A stretch of 64,000 bases of DNA from Moniliophthora roreri. Lineage: Eukaryota > Basidiomycota > Agaricomycetes > Agaricales > Marasmiaceae. A program made the position numbers and the translations under genes. Where the stretch lies: assembly GCA_001466705.2 (NCBI GenBank), contig LATX02000250.1, positions 124,001 through 188,000 on the forward strand. The letters are read 5' to 3'. Below are positions 21,046 through 33,523 of this stretch, piece by piece (the first letter of the stretch is position 1; every line of letters starts with the position of its first letter). Under the pieces are notes generated by a model. It made no database searches, was not told where the DNA came from, and was given only the letters and a program-made list of their open reading frames with translations.

Positions 21046-21052
21046 TTTTATA
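21046..21052 (-). promoter_or_regulatory. TATA box (minus strand)
   Basis: TATAAAA about 50 bp upstream of the ATG at 20996. Confidence 0.5.
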
Positions 21053-24000
21053 CTGAGCCGAGACGACAGTAATTATTCCAGCGATGAGTCCGCTTGAACA
21101 CTCCCTGCAACCGATGCTGTGTTAATGATTCAAGCCTGGGGAGAGGTAAGCGACGCCGCAGTTTAGGGATCCTATTGATAAGGTTGGGCTCCTCGCCTTT
21201 TGCCTTTTGGGCCGGGATGAATTCCTTCTGATGCCGGCGCCCGGCTAAATACTGAAGGTCTGAGGCTCAGTCCTTGAGCAGAAATGGCGGAGATCAACAT
21301 GGCACAGTCGGGTCAATGACTCTCCACTTCAGTTCCGGAGCTGTAGAACACGGTTATAACCGGAATAAATCAATGAACCATTCCCTACGTATATCAACAC
21401 AACTCCGATAAGTTTGATCAGAACTATGCCATTAAATATTTCCCGGGGCTTGTTTGTAAAGGTCACCATCTACATGGGGCGATTCTGTGATCTACTTACC
21501 GCTCAGTTAGGCCAGATATGGTATGAAGAAGACCAAGGGAGTGAACGCGCATTTCTGTGATAAATTGAACGTGACTCTCCGTTGATCTCGTCGCGGGAGA
21601 AGATAGAGGTACTGGACCTGACGTTCCTTGGTTCTGGTAGCAATAACAATGAAACCCCGAGGGTAATGTCTTTGAGACCTGTATGCCGAGATTGTCCATG
21701 TAATAAACGAATGTTCCGTTATTCGAGGATATACTGTGCCAATGACGTGGTGTTCACGATCGCCAGTTTTGCCAGTTTTGCCTGAACTATATGAGAGTCC
21801 GTCGGTGCTCTCGTAGGACGTGGAGGATTTGATGATTGTCACTAGTAGGGTGGCATCGTCAGATAAAATTCAACACAGATGTAATATGCTTATTTCTGTT
21901 GGATGTGCACGCCCAAGCTATCATTTCAGCTCCCTAAGCTTTGCTGTATTGGCGCCGATTGTTTTCCTTTCCATTCTCGCGGGAACGTTGCTTTGATATC
22001 TATTGCGATGAACATCACGGGTGGCGTTGACCATACTAGTCAATTAATGGGCGCGCGCGCTAGTGGGAAAAAAACGCACCCTTGGAACGCCTCGTGTACG
22101 ATGGAAAGTTTGGTGGAAAGGCGCATTGCCTCCTCGGTCGTAACGACAGAGATTCTTTGATGGTTGGTTTGGAATGGCAGATTGAGATAAATTGGCAGAC
22201 TTTGTCAGATAGATCAAGTGTAATGAGGTATTGAGGTGAATCGTCGGGTCCCTAGGTCAAGTACGTGGGAGCGAATGGAAAGGGCACCATCAGCTGCTGC
22301 ATAGCATAAAAGAAACATTAGTATGTATCGTTTGCCAATAAAGGGATTTCTTTCAGAAACTGGATTTACGAAGATTGAGATTCTTCCCGTAGAAGGGAGA
22401 GCGTTGTTACTGCTGCAAAGCGAATGGCAGCCTCTTTACAGCCTCGTGTTTGGTTTTATGACTGGATCAGCCTTCATCATGGTTTGATGCCGTATGGTCC
22501 AGAGTGCATAAGTGATCTAACAAAAAAGAGGAAAGGAAGCCTCGAGGTACGGCTTGAGCGCCTAACTATGTAAGTCTTGATAACGTGTAAATGAGCGAGA
22601 CGTACGTAGAATAATTGCAGATGGATGGTGAAATATGCATGTGGAGTGCCACAAATGACAATAGCATGGTAATTTTACTAAAGAAAAACCATCAAACTCT
22701 AGTATGAGGCCTGCGGAAGTGTGAGCTCCTCTGAGAGGTACCAATAGCAGTGCCCGCCAGCACTTACTTATCCATATAGCATCTTCATGGAACGGTAGTA
22801 TCACAGGTACTGGTGTGATTTTTCGGCAAGCTGAGCCAATGTCCCGGTGGATTGATGACCAGTCCCCAGGATGAGATTCGCAAGCGAGACTTCCAACAGC
22901 GATACCACGTTGCTAGATTCGGAACAGCGTAGCATTAGTGGGACATGTGTCAAACGCACATCCAACATGAGGACATGAATGTAGAGGGCTGGTTGAGGTG
23001 CTTTGAGGTTCCTACATTGCTAGCCAAAACGTACGAAAAAACTGAGATGGTCACGGTATCGTAAAGTCTATGTCAGTTTTTGTGCTGATGCAAATGACGA
23101 GTTACTTACTATGAGGCTGAGCTTTAATTCATACAGCAGTTTCAGCACACTGAATCTGCCGTTTCATTCATGATCGAGGCGGAACCATGAAGTGTTGATT
23201 GTGAGCTCCGAAGTCTACGCAAAAAAATTGGCTGCTCACGTGAGAAGATCCGAACCCGAACTCCGTGGCCTCGGGGTAATTCAATGCGGAACTACGGCAC
23301 TTTTGCTTCTTGACCTCGACGTCCACGTCGCGTCAGTTGGTGACGTCGAGTACTTGAGCCATTCAATGTACATATTCATTCTCTCCCTTGAATCATCTTC
23401 ATGAATGAAATACTCAGTGTTTCTTAGTTGATTAGGGGATATTTACGGCGGAATCATTATTTTCGTTCCGAGGGCAACTACGAAACGCGTTGCTACCGCT
23501 TCATGCCAGGTTTCAACAGCACGTTCCTGTCAGAATCACCTTAATGATATTCTTGATCTAGGACTGGCCATGATCCGAGGTAGAGTGTCCCACTTTCTGA
23601 TCATTGCACGATTTTGTTTTCATGTCGAAGAGTTTCTTGATGGATAACCTTCCAGCATCAAAATTATCCGTAGACCCAGTAAATGCTCGTGCTCGCACGT
23701 CAAGTAGATCCAGCCATCATCCTTCGGTATGTCCGCCACACAATTTAACCTAGTAAAGTTGGTGTCAACCTCTTACGCAAATCATGTATCTCCGCTTGGA
23801 AGATTACAAAAAAAACGATTCTTAGCTGTCATTGGTGCCATGTTGAAGTGAACCACAATGGTTCGGAGAAATTCGGTGCTGGGTCCAGAACCTGCCAGTA
23901 GAACTCTGCCAACCCGAACATCCATTGATTTAAAATTGCCATGTACAAATGCGGGCCGGGATTATGTCTTCAATTCAACTTGTGAATTCAGGATACGTGA

Positions 24001-24384
24001 CTCGAATCACTTGTGATCCCACATCCATCTGACAAGGCGCGTCTACGTCAACTCCGCCATACACGGTTTCCTGTGACCCGTGTATATTGGCCCGTCGCGG
24101 GCGACATGGCAATAAAGAGAACGGTTGGTACGTGAAGGTGAGCTAACCCTGTAACTCAGCGCTAACATAGGCGCCTTATCGATGACTGTCTACGACAGGT
24201 CCAGACCGCTGTCTGATTGGCGAAAGTCATCGTCGCATATTCACTTTGAGGCTGGACAGGAATGGTATGGCTACGAAGTGTCCTCAGAAGAGCATTAGAC
24301 CTGATGGGGAACGCTTTCCTATACTGCGTAGTATAATTCCTCGTGTAGTCCGTACGTGTTGGAAAAAATGATGTTCGCCTCCGT
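21053..24384. other. gene-free stretch
   Basis: No family, exon chain or RNA gene can be supported. Small-scale structure only: a GC dinucleotide run near 22049-22058, and a 9-bp perfect inverted repeat CTCGACGTC/GACGTCGAG at 23315-23323 and 23342-23350. Open frames up to about 110 codons look like chance. Confidence 0.45.
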
Positions 24385-24549
24385 CATCAGCAAAAACCGG
24401 AAAGTGTTATAACCTAGCTCTAGGGGGATTATAACCTGGTTGTGGCCTGGTTTGTGGGGGTTATGACTGGTTTGAAGGCTTATAATACCCTGCAGGTGGA
24501 TTATAAACCCCAGGGAACTCATTATAGCACTACACGGTTTTTGCTGATG
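24385..24549. mobile_element. MITE-like foldback element (165 bp)
   Basis: The first 15 bases, CATCAGCAAAAACCG, recur exactly as the reverse complement at the right end. The match continues loosely inward on both arms (GTG, TATAA, then GGGG and TTATAA words). Several TTATAA/TTATAACC motifs sit between. No coding capacity. No unambiguous target duplication is visible, so the superfamily is unknown. Confidence 0.7.
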
Positions 24550-25181
24550 GTCTATATGGACTAGGGGTAGATTTTCTACCTCGATAAACCTAGTTAAAGT
24601 AAAAGCAACATAGAAGTAGGTTATGAAAGTATCCCTTAACAACCTGACGCTATGTTTTGAAGGCGTCAGACGTACCTGAGCGAAGTGGGCATTTGCTTTG
24701 CTCGGATTCAAATGTGTGTCTTGAATACGTGTTTCGGTTCCCGCTCGTACTGAGGGCACGTTCTCAACACCTCGGAAGGAACCATCATTGCTGTATCTTA
24801 CTATACAAGGACTAGCTTTGACAGTGGTTTCCGACTGGAATTTCCAATAACAGAAGGGACGTAATGACTGCAGCGACTACGTCACGTTGAGTTCTTGCTG
24901 CATGAGCGATCGAGAATGCCCACTTGAGACGCAGGAGACGAGAAACAAATTGACCGACTCTGCTAAGTAGATAGTTCGGTTTGGATAGAGCGCCAAATGT
25001 TCGACTTGACCAATCCGAGTCGGGTTTGACAAGAGAAAAATGCATACATACTACAGTCCCGATACATTGTATTGAAACGGAAGGAATGAGCGAAACAGCA
25101 AAAAATTATGCTGGGGTCTAGGACACGGGCTTACCGTTATCGGCGCTCTGTTTCATAGATACTTTGGTTGTTTGAACTTAC
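24550..25181. other. no supported gene
   Basis: Nothing recognisable apart from chance open frames. A match to the fourth exon of the neighbouring unknown gene family was looked for here and not found. Confidence 0.4.
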
Positions 25182-25550
25182 TTGCACCTGGTCATAACCT
25201 CGCCTGAGTCGAGTGGCCAACTTCCTAATCGCCCTTGTATCAACCCCCGCCCAGGCTTCTTCCTATTCAGGGAATTCCTTTTGTACCTTTTCTATGTGAA
25301 TCGGTAGACGTCCTCGACAGCACTGTAACGTGCGTTTATGCCAGCCATGTCCAGTAGGATGATGCGATTCAGTTACTCTTGGAAAAGCATCTGCTAGATC
25401 TGAAGACGGGCAGAGACTACTGAAGCTCCAACATGAGTCAGTGAATCTTTCCACAAACTTCTGTAGTGAGAAGGTAATGAAGAGAGCTGGGACTCTCGTT
25501 ATGCTCTAAGACCTGTGAGTCCCAACAATTTAGTTGCACGTCTAGGATAT
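25182..25550 (-). pseudogene. relic paralogue of the unknown gene at 20031-20996
   Basis: Read on the minus strand, matching pieces occur in the same order as in the intact gene: VLEHNESPSSLHYLL (intact: VVEHNEHGSLHYLL), VVSARLQI, a stop, then QMLFQE (intact: ILSARLRIEQMSFRE). SAVEDVYRFT, a stop and KRYKRN follow (intact: AVEDIYLFTQKRYDKN), and then, after a frame change, DTRAIRKLATRLRRGYDQVQ (intact: DLRKAKKLAARLGHGHDQLQ) ending at a conserved splice donor. Part of the central exon is missing, there are at least two in-frame stops and at least one frameshift. The last exon is not found. This is an older copy than the one near the tandem duplication. Confidence 0.75.
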
Positions 25551-26174
25551 CAGAACGTGTAGGTTACTTCTTGATAGGTGTAGTAAGACCAGTTGTCGAG
25601 GTTCTGCAATTAGGGGATGTCGGATCCCTGGGATGTACTGCGGAGAAAGGAAAGAATCGATCATGCCGTGGCTTGAGTTTGAAGGAAGACAAACATAGAA
25701 CTGAGGTATTATGTAAAAGAGCGACTTCATTGCATGGTATGTTGCTTACTTTTGGAAATAGGCCGAAGATGTCGCCAGAAAATCGTCGTCCGAGATGCCT
25801 TATTGCCTTCAAGTTTCCTGAGCGCTACATGCCATGTGATGGTTCCTTGATTGTAACTTACGAGCCCAGCTCCTGTATACATTTCTAGAAACAGCATGCA
25901 CGATGGGATGGTGAGAACCATGCAGGACATCAAGCGAACCATGTCGTCAATAGAGTAGGCGGCGTCCCGATCACATTTTGAATTGCCTGTCCCGAGCGGC
26001 GGTAGTATCTATAGGTTTGACATATCAACTGCTTTGTTGCACTTGTCCTAGGTACACAAACTTGAAGGCGGGTTCTCCGTGAAAATCGCAACGGCAGGAC
26101 CAAGAGCCAAGTTCTGCAGTTCAGACCACGACTACTTTGGGAAATTGGAATAGCCGGTGTCCAGGCAACGGTCA
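25551..26174. other. no supported gene
   Basis: Lies between two relics on the same strand. No coding identity recognised. Confidence 0.4.
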
Positions 26175-26965
26175 TGCCATTTCTCGAAAATTTGGAAATA
26201 CTATTTCGAACCTGAGATCCCCTTTACAACGGCGCTGGGTACTGCACATGGTATCAATTGAATCGGTGCAATTGGAAGTTTCAAAGACTTACTCCATTCC
26301 CTGCTTCACACCGTAATGTTTATGAATATACACCTCCTCATATAGTTTGCTACCATTCCATGGAATAGACTGCTGTCCTGTTTGAATACGATAACGTTCC
26401 TCAAGGCCTCTCTCAGATAGATCGACAGCGAGTCCAAGATATCCTTGACAGCAGTCTTTGACTCCTCTACTGAAATCGCAAGAACGGTATGCGAAACTGG
26501 GCTGAGAAAATCGAACGATCGCTTCCTCTCTCCCCATTTCGCTCGCCCTATCTTCTGCGCGGTTCCATCAATATTGCAAGAACGGTCAGGATCAACAGGT
26601 TCGTTTGCGTCTGCATATCATTCATCTGAAACCACCAGACTTCTTTGGTAATATTCCAAACTATCGCACATCCCAGCCGCGAACCCAGGCTCCCAGAGCC
26701 GTTGGCCAACGTCTTGCGCATGACATTGGTAGTTTTGTTAAGGTCGCGATTATGGGTAAGCGTTCCAAGCTGAATATGAGCCGAGTAAGGTGGGTGCTAA
26801 GCCTTACAAGGGTTAGTTTCTACGCAAGATTAAACTATGTAGGGTGCAGGGTCAAGGACGGTACCCACATCAAGTTCGTAGCCGTTTTGATCTCTCCACA
26901 CTCAAACCGCTTTTCTTCCAGTGGTTTCCAAGTTTGGACGAAGCTCATTCTGAGATTCCATGCCT
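26175..26965 (-). pseudogene. FAD monooxygenase relic (same family as 13120-15345 and 17737-19989)
   Basis: Minus-strand pieces follow the order of the C-terminal half of the intact genes: EEKRFECGEIKTATNL (intact: KKKFEYGELRTAGPW); then FNLA, a stop and KLTLVR (intact: FNLAWKLALVH); RLPIIATL; NKTTNVMRKTL; GAWVRGWDVR, a stop and FGI (intact: QGWVRGWELRQFGV). ERKRSFDFLSPVSHTVL, AVKDILDSLS and YIHKHYGVKQG come next, and after a conserved intron SAVVKGISGSK, a stop and YFQIF (intact: GAVVKGASGLKDYFQL). The two exons with the VFVAG and DAAHVHSPTG motifs are missing, and several stops and frameshifts are present. The N-terminal half is not found. It is clearly older than the young tandem pair and in the opposite orientation. 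Confidence 0.85.
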
Positions 26966-27203
26966 CATCGAGGGACCAACGTGCGCTGTCATCGAGCATC
27001 TGACAAGAGATATTAGAGAGTCCTAAAAGCGAGCTAATCGACGGAGAAACACAAGTGAGGTCATGAGTGTTAAAAGAGAGTCGCATTTGAATTTGGTCCA
27101 ACAAACAGCGGAGCAGAAGCGGACCGCCGGACCGACTTGGCTTCGGAGGGCTGACGCTCAAAGTGTAGCCGTACAAAATTGCTTCGAGCGCAAAGAAATC
27201 TAC
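26966..27203. other. spacer, possible further relic
   Basis: The minus strand is open through most of this stretch (for example YGYTLSVSPPKPSRSGGPLL), but I cannot match it to the monooxygenase or any other family. Confidence 0.35.
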
Positions 27204-28392
27204 TTATTGATCACTCAAGTCATTCACATACAACCCATCTGCCTTCACCTGCTCGACCCACAAGCTCCATGCCTGATTCAGAGGCGCATCTCCTTCATTC
27301 GTTTTCGCAGCGTCATCTGCCTGTCTGGGTGTCAACCACCCGGATCCTCCTAACGAAGCAACTTGTAGTTGAACCTTTGCCGACTGTTTGGTATTGTAAG
27401 CCCGGAATACAGCTTGTTTGATTGAAGGTGCTCGGATGGCCATTCCATGTCCTGTCGTATATTCAGCTTCATAGGAGAGAGGAAGGAGAGAAAGACGCAC
27501 CCCTCATCAGAACGACCGCACACCCATCCTCAAACATCTCAGCCAAGGCATCTCCCAGAACCACATTTCGGATGATCAAGTCGTGCGGTGCATCTTCGGG
27601 TAGCACATTTGGTGGTAATTTTTCATAGTCGAAGATTGGTGTACCGTTCGTTAAGGAGCCGAGTGAGCCTGCCTGTTCAAGGGCGAACTTTTGAGCAAGT
27701 TGTGAAGGAAAAAAAGGGAGAGGTACGTACAACACCCATCATAGCCCTCAACCCAACACCAACATCCGCGAATGGGAGTACATCAAGGGTGTGTGAGTGA
27801 ACTACAGCGTTTATGTCGGGGTATTTGGCGTACATCTACGAAAGACGGCTCAATACTACTCCAAGATGAGTTGAAATGACACACCTGAGACGAGATGAAC
27901 CTCTCTCCAGCCGACGGAGGTATCGCATCTCCCGTAATAGATTCGTTGAATGTCATGTGGAGAGGTATAGCGCCTGATATATCATATCTATTCATTTTGG
28001 TCAGTCCAGGTGTTTGGAGGGTACGGGGTTCCATAGAAACCTACGTAACGAGATCTTCTGCATTAACCAGAGCAGGGGCTTTCGGGAGCGGCCTTTACAG
28101 AGCAAATGAATCAGCCAAGGCAGAAAAACGAGATGAAAGAGCGCGTACATGATAAGCTGACTCGAGTTATCAGGATCCCGCACTGACATGTGTCCGAAAG
28201 CATCGAATACTTGGAGAAAATGAAGAATATCTGCATTTAAACCGCTGTCAGCATGTGCTTTGAGGAGCATGTAAAGGAAAACTGACGATTGCCGTCTACT
28301 AAGTCCCTTGCTGCCTGCGTAACGTTCGAGCTTGGAGCTGCACTTGCAAGAAGGGTCGTGAATGCAAGGCAGAGTATTTGCGATAGGATCAT
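27204..28392 (-). CDS. class II aldolase/adducin-domain protein with signal peptide
   Basis: About 290 residues in seven exons. Start ATG 28392 (MILSQILCLAFTTLLASAAP), a secretion signal; an ATG nine codons further up at 28419 is possible. The fold begins with ARDLVDGNHILHFLQ, joined over a GTCAGT donor, then VFDAFGHMSVRDPDNSSQL. Later come EDLVTYDISG, AGERFISSQ, MYAKYPDINAVVHSHTLDVL with the metal-binding His-x-His pair, then GTPIFDYEKL, ALAEMFEDGCAVVLMRGHG with the third metal His, and a helical C terminus ending VNDLSDQ. Class II aldolases and related epimerases use a divalent metal held by such histidines to cleave or rearrange sugar phosphates. The signal peptide makes this a secreted or secretory-pathway member with unknown substrate. 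All joins keep the frame, so it appears intact. Confidence 0.88.
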
Positions 28393-31300
28393 GGTGGAAG
28401 AGAGGAAGAAAGGCTCCATCGAGATATCTTACGCTATTTCGCTTCCGAAATTTTTCCATGGCTAAATTCAACGTGTTTCAAGCAGCTGGCTGATTCAGAG
28501 CCAGTAAGAAACGGACGACTGGTCATTAATAAGGTCTAATAACCAAGAAGGCACCCAGAGGAAGATGCGGGAACGATTCCAGATGTCGGGGGCGGAGTGG
28601 GGTCATGGTGATCAAGAAAGGCGCAAAGCTGGCGGTGGCTATCCGGTCATACCCCTCGACCGGTCCGAACGGTCCGTGTTCTTCTGTACATAATAATCAC
28701 GACAATGTTCACAAGTTCACAAGGTTCTCACCAAAACTCTGCCTACGAAGACCCAAAAGTGCCCTTTACCTTGAAAGGATGAATCTTCGGACGTTATGCC
28801 GGATGGTCTCGAGCTCTGAAGGGCGATAAACATTGGATGTCGGTGAGCGTAGGGCACAAGGGTTTAAGCGCGACGATGGGATGGAATGAGATGGTTTGGT
28901 GCCAGTTATAGGACATGATGAGGGACAACTTTGGTGATAGGGATCTCTGGAATCTCCTTCGTTGACTGAATCAGCTATGGAGGTAATGTAACTCATCATC
29001 CTGCAAAGTTCATCTACGATACTATTCATTTTTTGCCTGTTTGACCTTTTTTTCCCCGCACCGCTGTCCTGGATTTGATTTACTAACACTTAGGCGTTCT
29101 ATAGCAAACAATATTCTTGAAGCTAGACTCCATGACCTCGCAGAAGAGAACCAGACGCCTCGGAGAAATGTACGAGGTACACGGAATAAGCGACCGACAT
29201 ATGCCAGTTCGCTCTTAACCATTTATGGCGCTAGTACTGTGGTTTTCACGCCTTTCATACCCCTTAAGAAAGATGAAGCTGCCTCATACCGCGCGATACT
29301 GAAAATCGGACCGAGCAGGCAACTGTATCTCTCAACGAGGCACTTGTCGACGGCTGCAAACTGGCCATCACAATTCATGGATGCACGGAAGATATGAGTA
29401 CAGATATGGTCATGAATGCGAGCTCTCGAGGGGTTATCTTGGATGCTTGAGGTACGATACAAATCGCTGCTATTTTTGTTGCACGGGCTGACCTCCAGAA
29501 CTGGCACTAGTACCCTCGTTACGAATCAGCACCGAGATTTGCGAAAGGCGTTACTCTTCCTATGATCCCCAAGTTACTCGCTTGTTCCGGTTCACTTTTC
29601 TTCAAACCCCAAAACGTTCCAACAATAGTCAGAAACGGACCTTTTCTGAGATGGATCCACCAAACGTGTCGGTGTCACCCGCGGTGTTACCAAAACAGCC
29701 TCGGATCACCTACTACCCCAATCGGTCAAGTGTCTGGAGGACCCACCTCACAATCCCCATAGCTTCTCACCTTGCATGTGCTGTAAATCTTCTCACATGA
29801 ACGGCGCCGTCACCTGCCACCACGAACTCCGTCCAACACCATGACACGTCACACGCGTCGCGCTTTCCTTCGCCGATACCAACTCTATATTCAATTCCTT
29901 TTCCACGCAATTCTGCTAAATGCGCTTGGAAACCAAATCTTGACGTACCCATGGATCAATTCCTGACACCTCTCGTTCTATTCCCATCTTGTCACCTCAT
30001 GCGGAAAGGCGATCTTTCTGAGGTTTGCCGGGATACAGGCATAATTTGCACTGGCAGGGGATAGTTAGAGAGGCGGTGTGTAGTGTTGGACAGCTTCTAT
30101 GACCGTTTTTGAGGCAGGATATGGGCATGCCGAGGGACTATGCCGTACCATGTGTACTCGAGAGCCGATCTAGATGAAGGGAGAACATCGGCAGCGGCGG
30201 CAGGTTGCTTAATTACAATGCGACGGACAGGAGCCACTGGTAAGTGAGTTTGGCCTCAGCAACCCGCCCTGCTGACACTCACCTCGGAAGCGACATCACT
30301 ATACCTTTTAGACTCGAATCGTTTTGACGCTATATCTTCCTTAGAAACCTGAGCCCCTATCCATGGTGTTCTCGTATTCCCATCGCGGAAGACATGCACG
30401 AAAAGCAAACATCCCAAGGCGCAGCCTCCTTTGCGCTGATGCAGATATAATCCGGGCTCATTTGAACAGCTGTTGGCTTGGACTGCCAAGAGTATTCCAT
30501 TGGCAAAATATGGCTCGGCGCGGCTTTGCACTGCGGTTTCGAGTTGTCTAGAAAGCCTTTGGATTTGCGCTGAAGGCATACAATAGTGTTCCGGTGAGTC
30601 GATTAGCTCTCAGAACTCTGCTTACCTGACTGCCTACCCTTCCCCCGCAACCTGAACCGTTTTTGGCCGACAGCACCACCACATATCCCAACTCTTATGT
30701 ACAGTATATGACCTACCCACCGGAACCACAGGAGGTCGCACAAACAGATAGCTTTGGCCCCTTAGCCGCATACACTCCTCATTTCAGGATCTCCCTTATG
30801 CATAAGAGGGGCGTACAGACCATGTTCATCCCCTTTTCCTCTGTCCGAATAAAACACTTGGTCATGTTTCTGCTGGGGTGCATCTACTCCTCACACTGCG
30901 CTTTGTTTCTTCCCTCTCAGGGAACAAATGCGATAGGTCAACTGAATAGATTAACTGAAGAGGTTTCGAGCTTATCGACGGCCCAGAGAGACGATGAGTC
31001 GGGAAGAAACTTCATGCTATAATGGCGAGTTGCACATCCGAAACACCCAGTTGATTTCATTGCTGGTCCACCAAGTCACCTGTTATATGACTTTGGTTAC
31101 ATGAAGATGCCTGGGAGGACGTGCGAAAAATAGACTGGTAAGCGCTGTCACTATACCGTCTGGCGACGAGCTTCGGATTACCAATCCGCGAATAGTAAAA
31201 GATCGGATGGCTCGGCGACAGAAGTCAGTCGTATGTTGGTCATATAGGCTTATGGAGTACAACTAGGCGAACGATAGGAGACAATGTCCTGTATACATCA

Positions 31301-33523
31301 AAAGATTTTAAGAAATCTCAATGGAGTAACTTGGGCTTTCGAATTAATGGATTACTTCTCCATCTGCGATCCTGCTCTCAGGAGTCACCACGAACTTCCC
31401 GCCAACACCGGTCACTATGCGTTTATCGAAGTGGCATTCTCGCGTTCATATTGACATTTGGCGCTCATTCACCAAAAGGAGCCTCGATAGTAACCAGAAC
31501 CAATATAATTCGGTTGACTAACGCCTTCAAGCTTACGAACATTCGGGTATATTATTGGTATCTCAGAGATAAACATCTGGCAGGTATGGCACTGTATGGG
31601 GACCATGTCAGTACTGAAGTTGCGCTCGATCCAAACCTTTTAGTGTGGATTGAATACATACCTCGTGTCGAAACAGAAGCGTTTTGAACTTATAAATGTA
31701 ACAGGTATCCCAACGTCGGGCTTCACGTACACATGACAATCCTATACATTCATTGACATCTGCTATATGGATAGCGCTTTCGTAGTGTCGGCGAGTCGGT
31801 TCGCCAAGGGTGGCCCGTGGGACAAGGCTATCAGCTCGACTATTGATTGCATCGTCGAGCTGAATGGCTATTTAAACCTTCTATTGGGCTCATTTTTAGC
31901 TCTATTCAGTTTTAAATCAAAATGCTACGCACCTGAACCAGGTTGACGATACCGAGGCCCGTAAGTTTCGGCACATCTCCCAAGCAAACTGTCGCGGGAA
32001 TGGTTATCTCGAGTCGTGTCCCTCCGAATTGACCTACATATATATCGGATAATCGAGCCGTTAGTTGGGCGATGACGCGGACGCACAGTGGAAGTGCGAC
32101 CCTCATATTCCAAGACTGAATTATTGGCATTATCTCAACGCTTCGTGGTTCATTTACCCGAGTATACCCTTTGCGAAATCTCAGCCACTGACAAAGCCGC
32201 TAGTAGATATGACTTTCTGACTTCGACCCTGAAAGAATCCTGGGGTCTTGATCAAAACATAATGAAGCTATGACGCAGACAAGGCAAGAAGCTATGCTTA
32301 AGCCGACGTCGTTGAACGTAAAGCTCTTCAGGTACTGATCCCCTTCTGCACGGACCGCTCAGTCGTTTCGGGTGCTATTCTCTAAGGGACATCGATAAAC
32401 AGAAATTTACCGAAACTGTGAACGCGTAGGTGCGCTCAACCGAAAGGATTCAAAAGGCCAGAGTAATGATCTGCGCAATTTCCAGAATCCGAACGGGTGT
32501 GGAGCGGCTTGTACGTATCACTGTCGTGCCGCCGTATATCCCTTTGGTAAATGCACTTCCTGGTTTGCTGCGGGTGTCAATAGAAAGTGCAACCCACACG
32601 AGGAGTTCCGACGGAAAGAAAAAAAAAAGGAAGTTTGCTTGACAAAGACAAGCTATTATTGTCTTGTCAAGAGGAAGCTAATCCCGAGCAAACTGGATCA
32701 CATCATATGCTTTCGGTAATCGGGACGTGCTTGGTACGCTGTCTCGCACTTGTTGAATTTAGCTACCCTGCTTCACTACGGTGCAGGCTCAGGAGAGGCT
32801 TAATCTATTCATTCTATTCAAGCCAGTCTAGTAGATTATAGTTGTACCGTACCACAACGTGTCTGGGCCCGGGATCAAGGGATTAACAAGCGCCGGCGCC
32901 TTTCCGAGACGTTTCATGGACATAGACAGGCTCCGACGCTGCTTGACGAATGTGAAGCACAGCATGACTCGCGAGTATAGAATGCAAGACGCGCTTAAAC
33001 CTAAAGGTTTAACATCAAAAGTGTTGCTGGAATTCGAAAAAAAAAAAAGATGTACGCACGACGCCAGAACTCGAGTTAGTTCCGACTGGAACGAAATTTT
33101 TGCAGTGCGAGCGAGATGGGAGGCGAGGTCTGACAACAATTGAGCTCACTGGAAGTATCAAAATCACGACAACATTCACGACCGACACCACTGAAGGAAG
33201 GTGTTAGCCTGGATCCCATACAGGTCGGACTGGCACGTACGGGATATTAGCATGTAGTAAAAAATGCCTAACAGCCTGTTCAGTCAATGCTTCAAATCTG
33301 CAATTCTGAGGAACTCACCGTCTCTATAGATGATCTTCAGAATTTGTGATCTTGCTCCTGCACGATCTAGGTAATCGAAGGTCTTTCATTCGGCATCCGT
33401 GAATAGCATCACAGAAACGCACATGCACTGACTCCAGGAATCAGAATCAGAATCAATGTACCTATCAAGCATTTCATCAGTATCAGAAATCATCTCTGCA
33501 CGCCATCAGGCTACTGACTAGTT
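28393..33523. other. gene-free stretch
   Basis: Five kilobases without a supportable gene. At 31932-32130 on the minus strand an exon-like piece (CLGDVPKLTGLGIVNLVQ) ends at a good GTGCGT donor, and SIVELIALSHGPPLANRLAD follows near 31800. These may belong to a decayed gene, but I cannot name it. No repeats of note. Confidence 0.4.
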
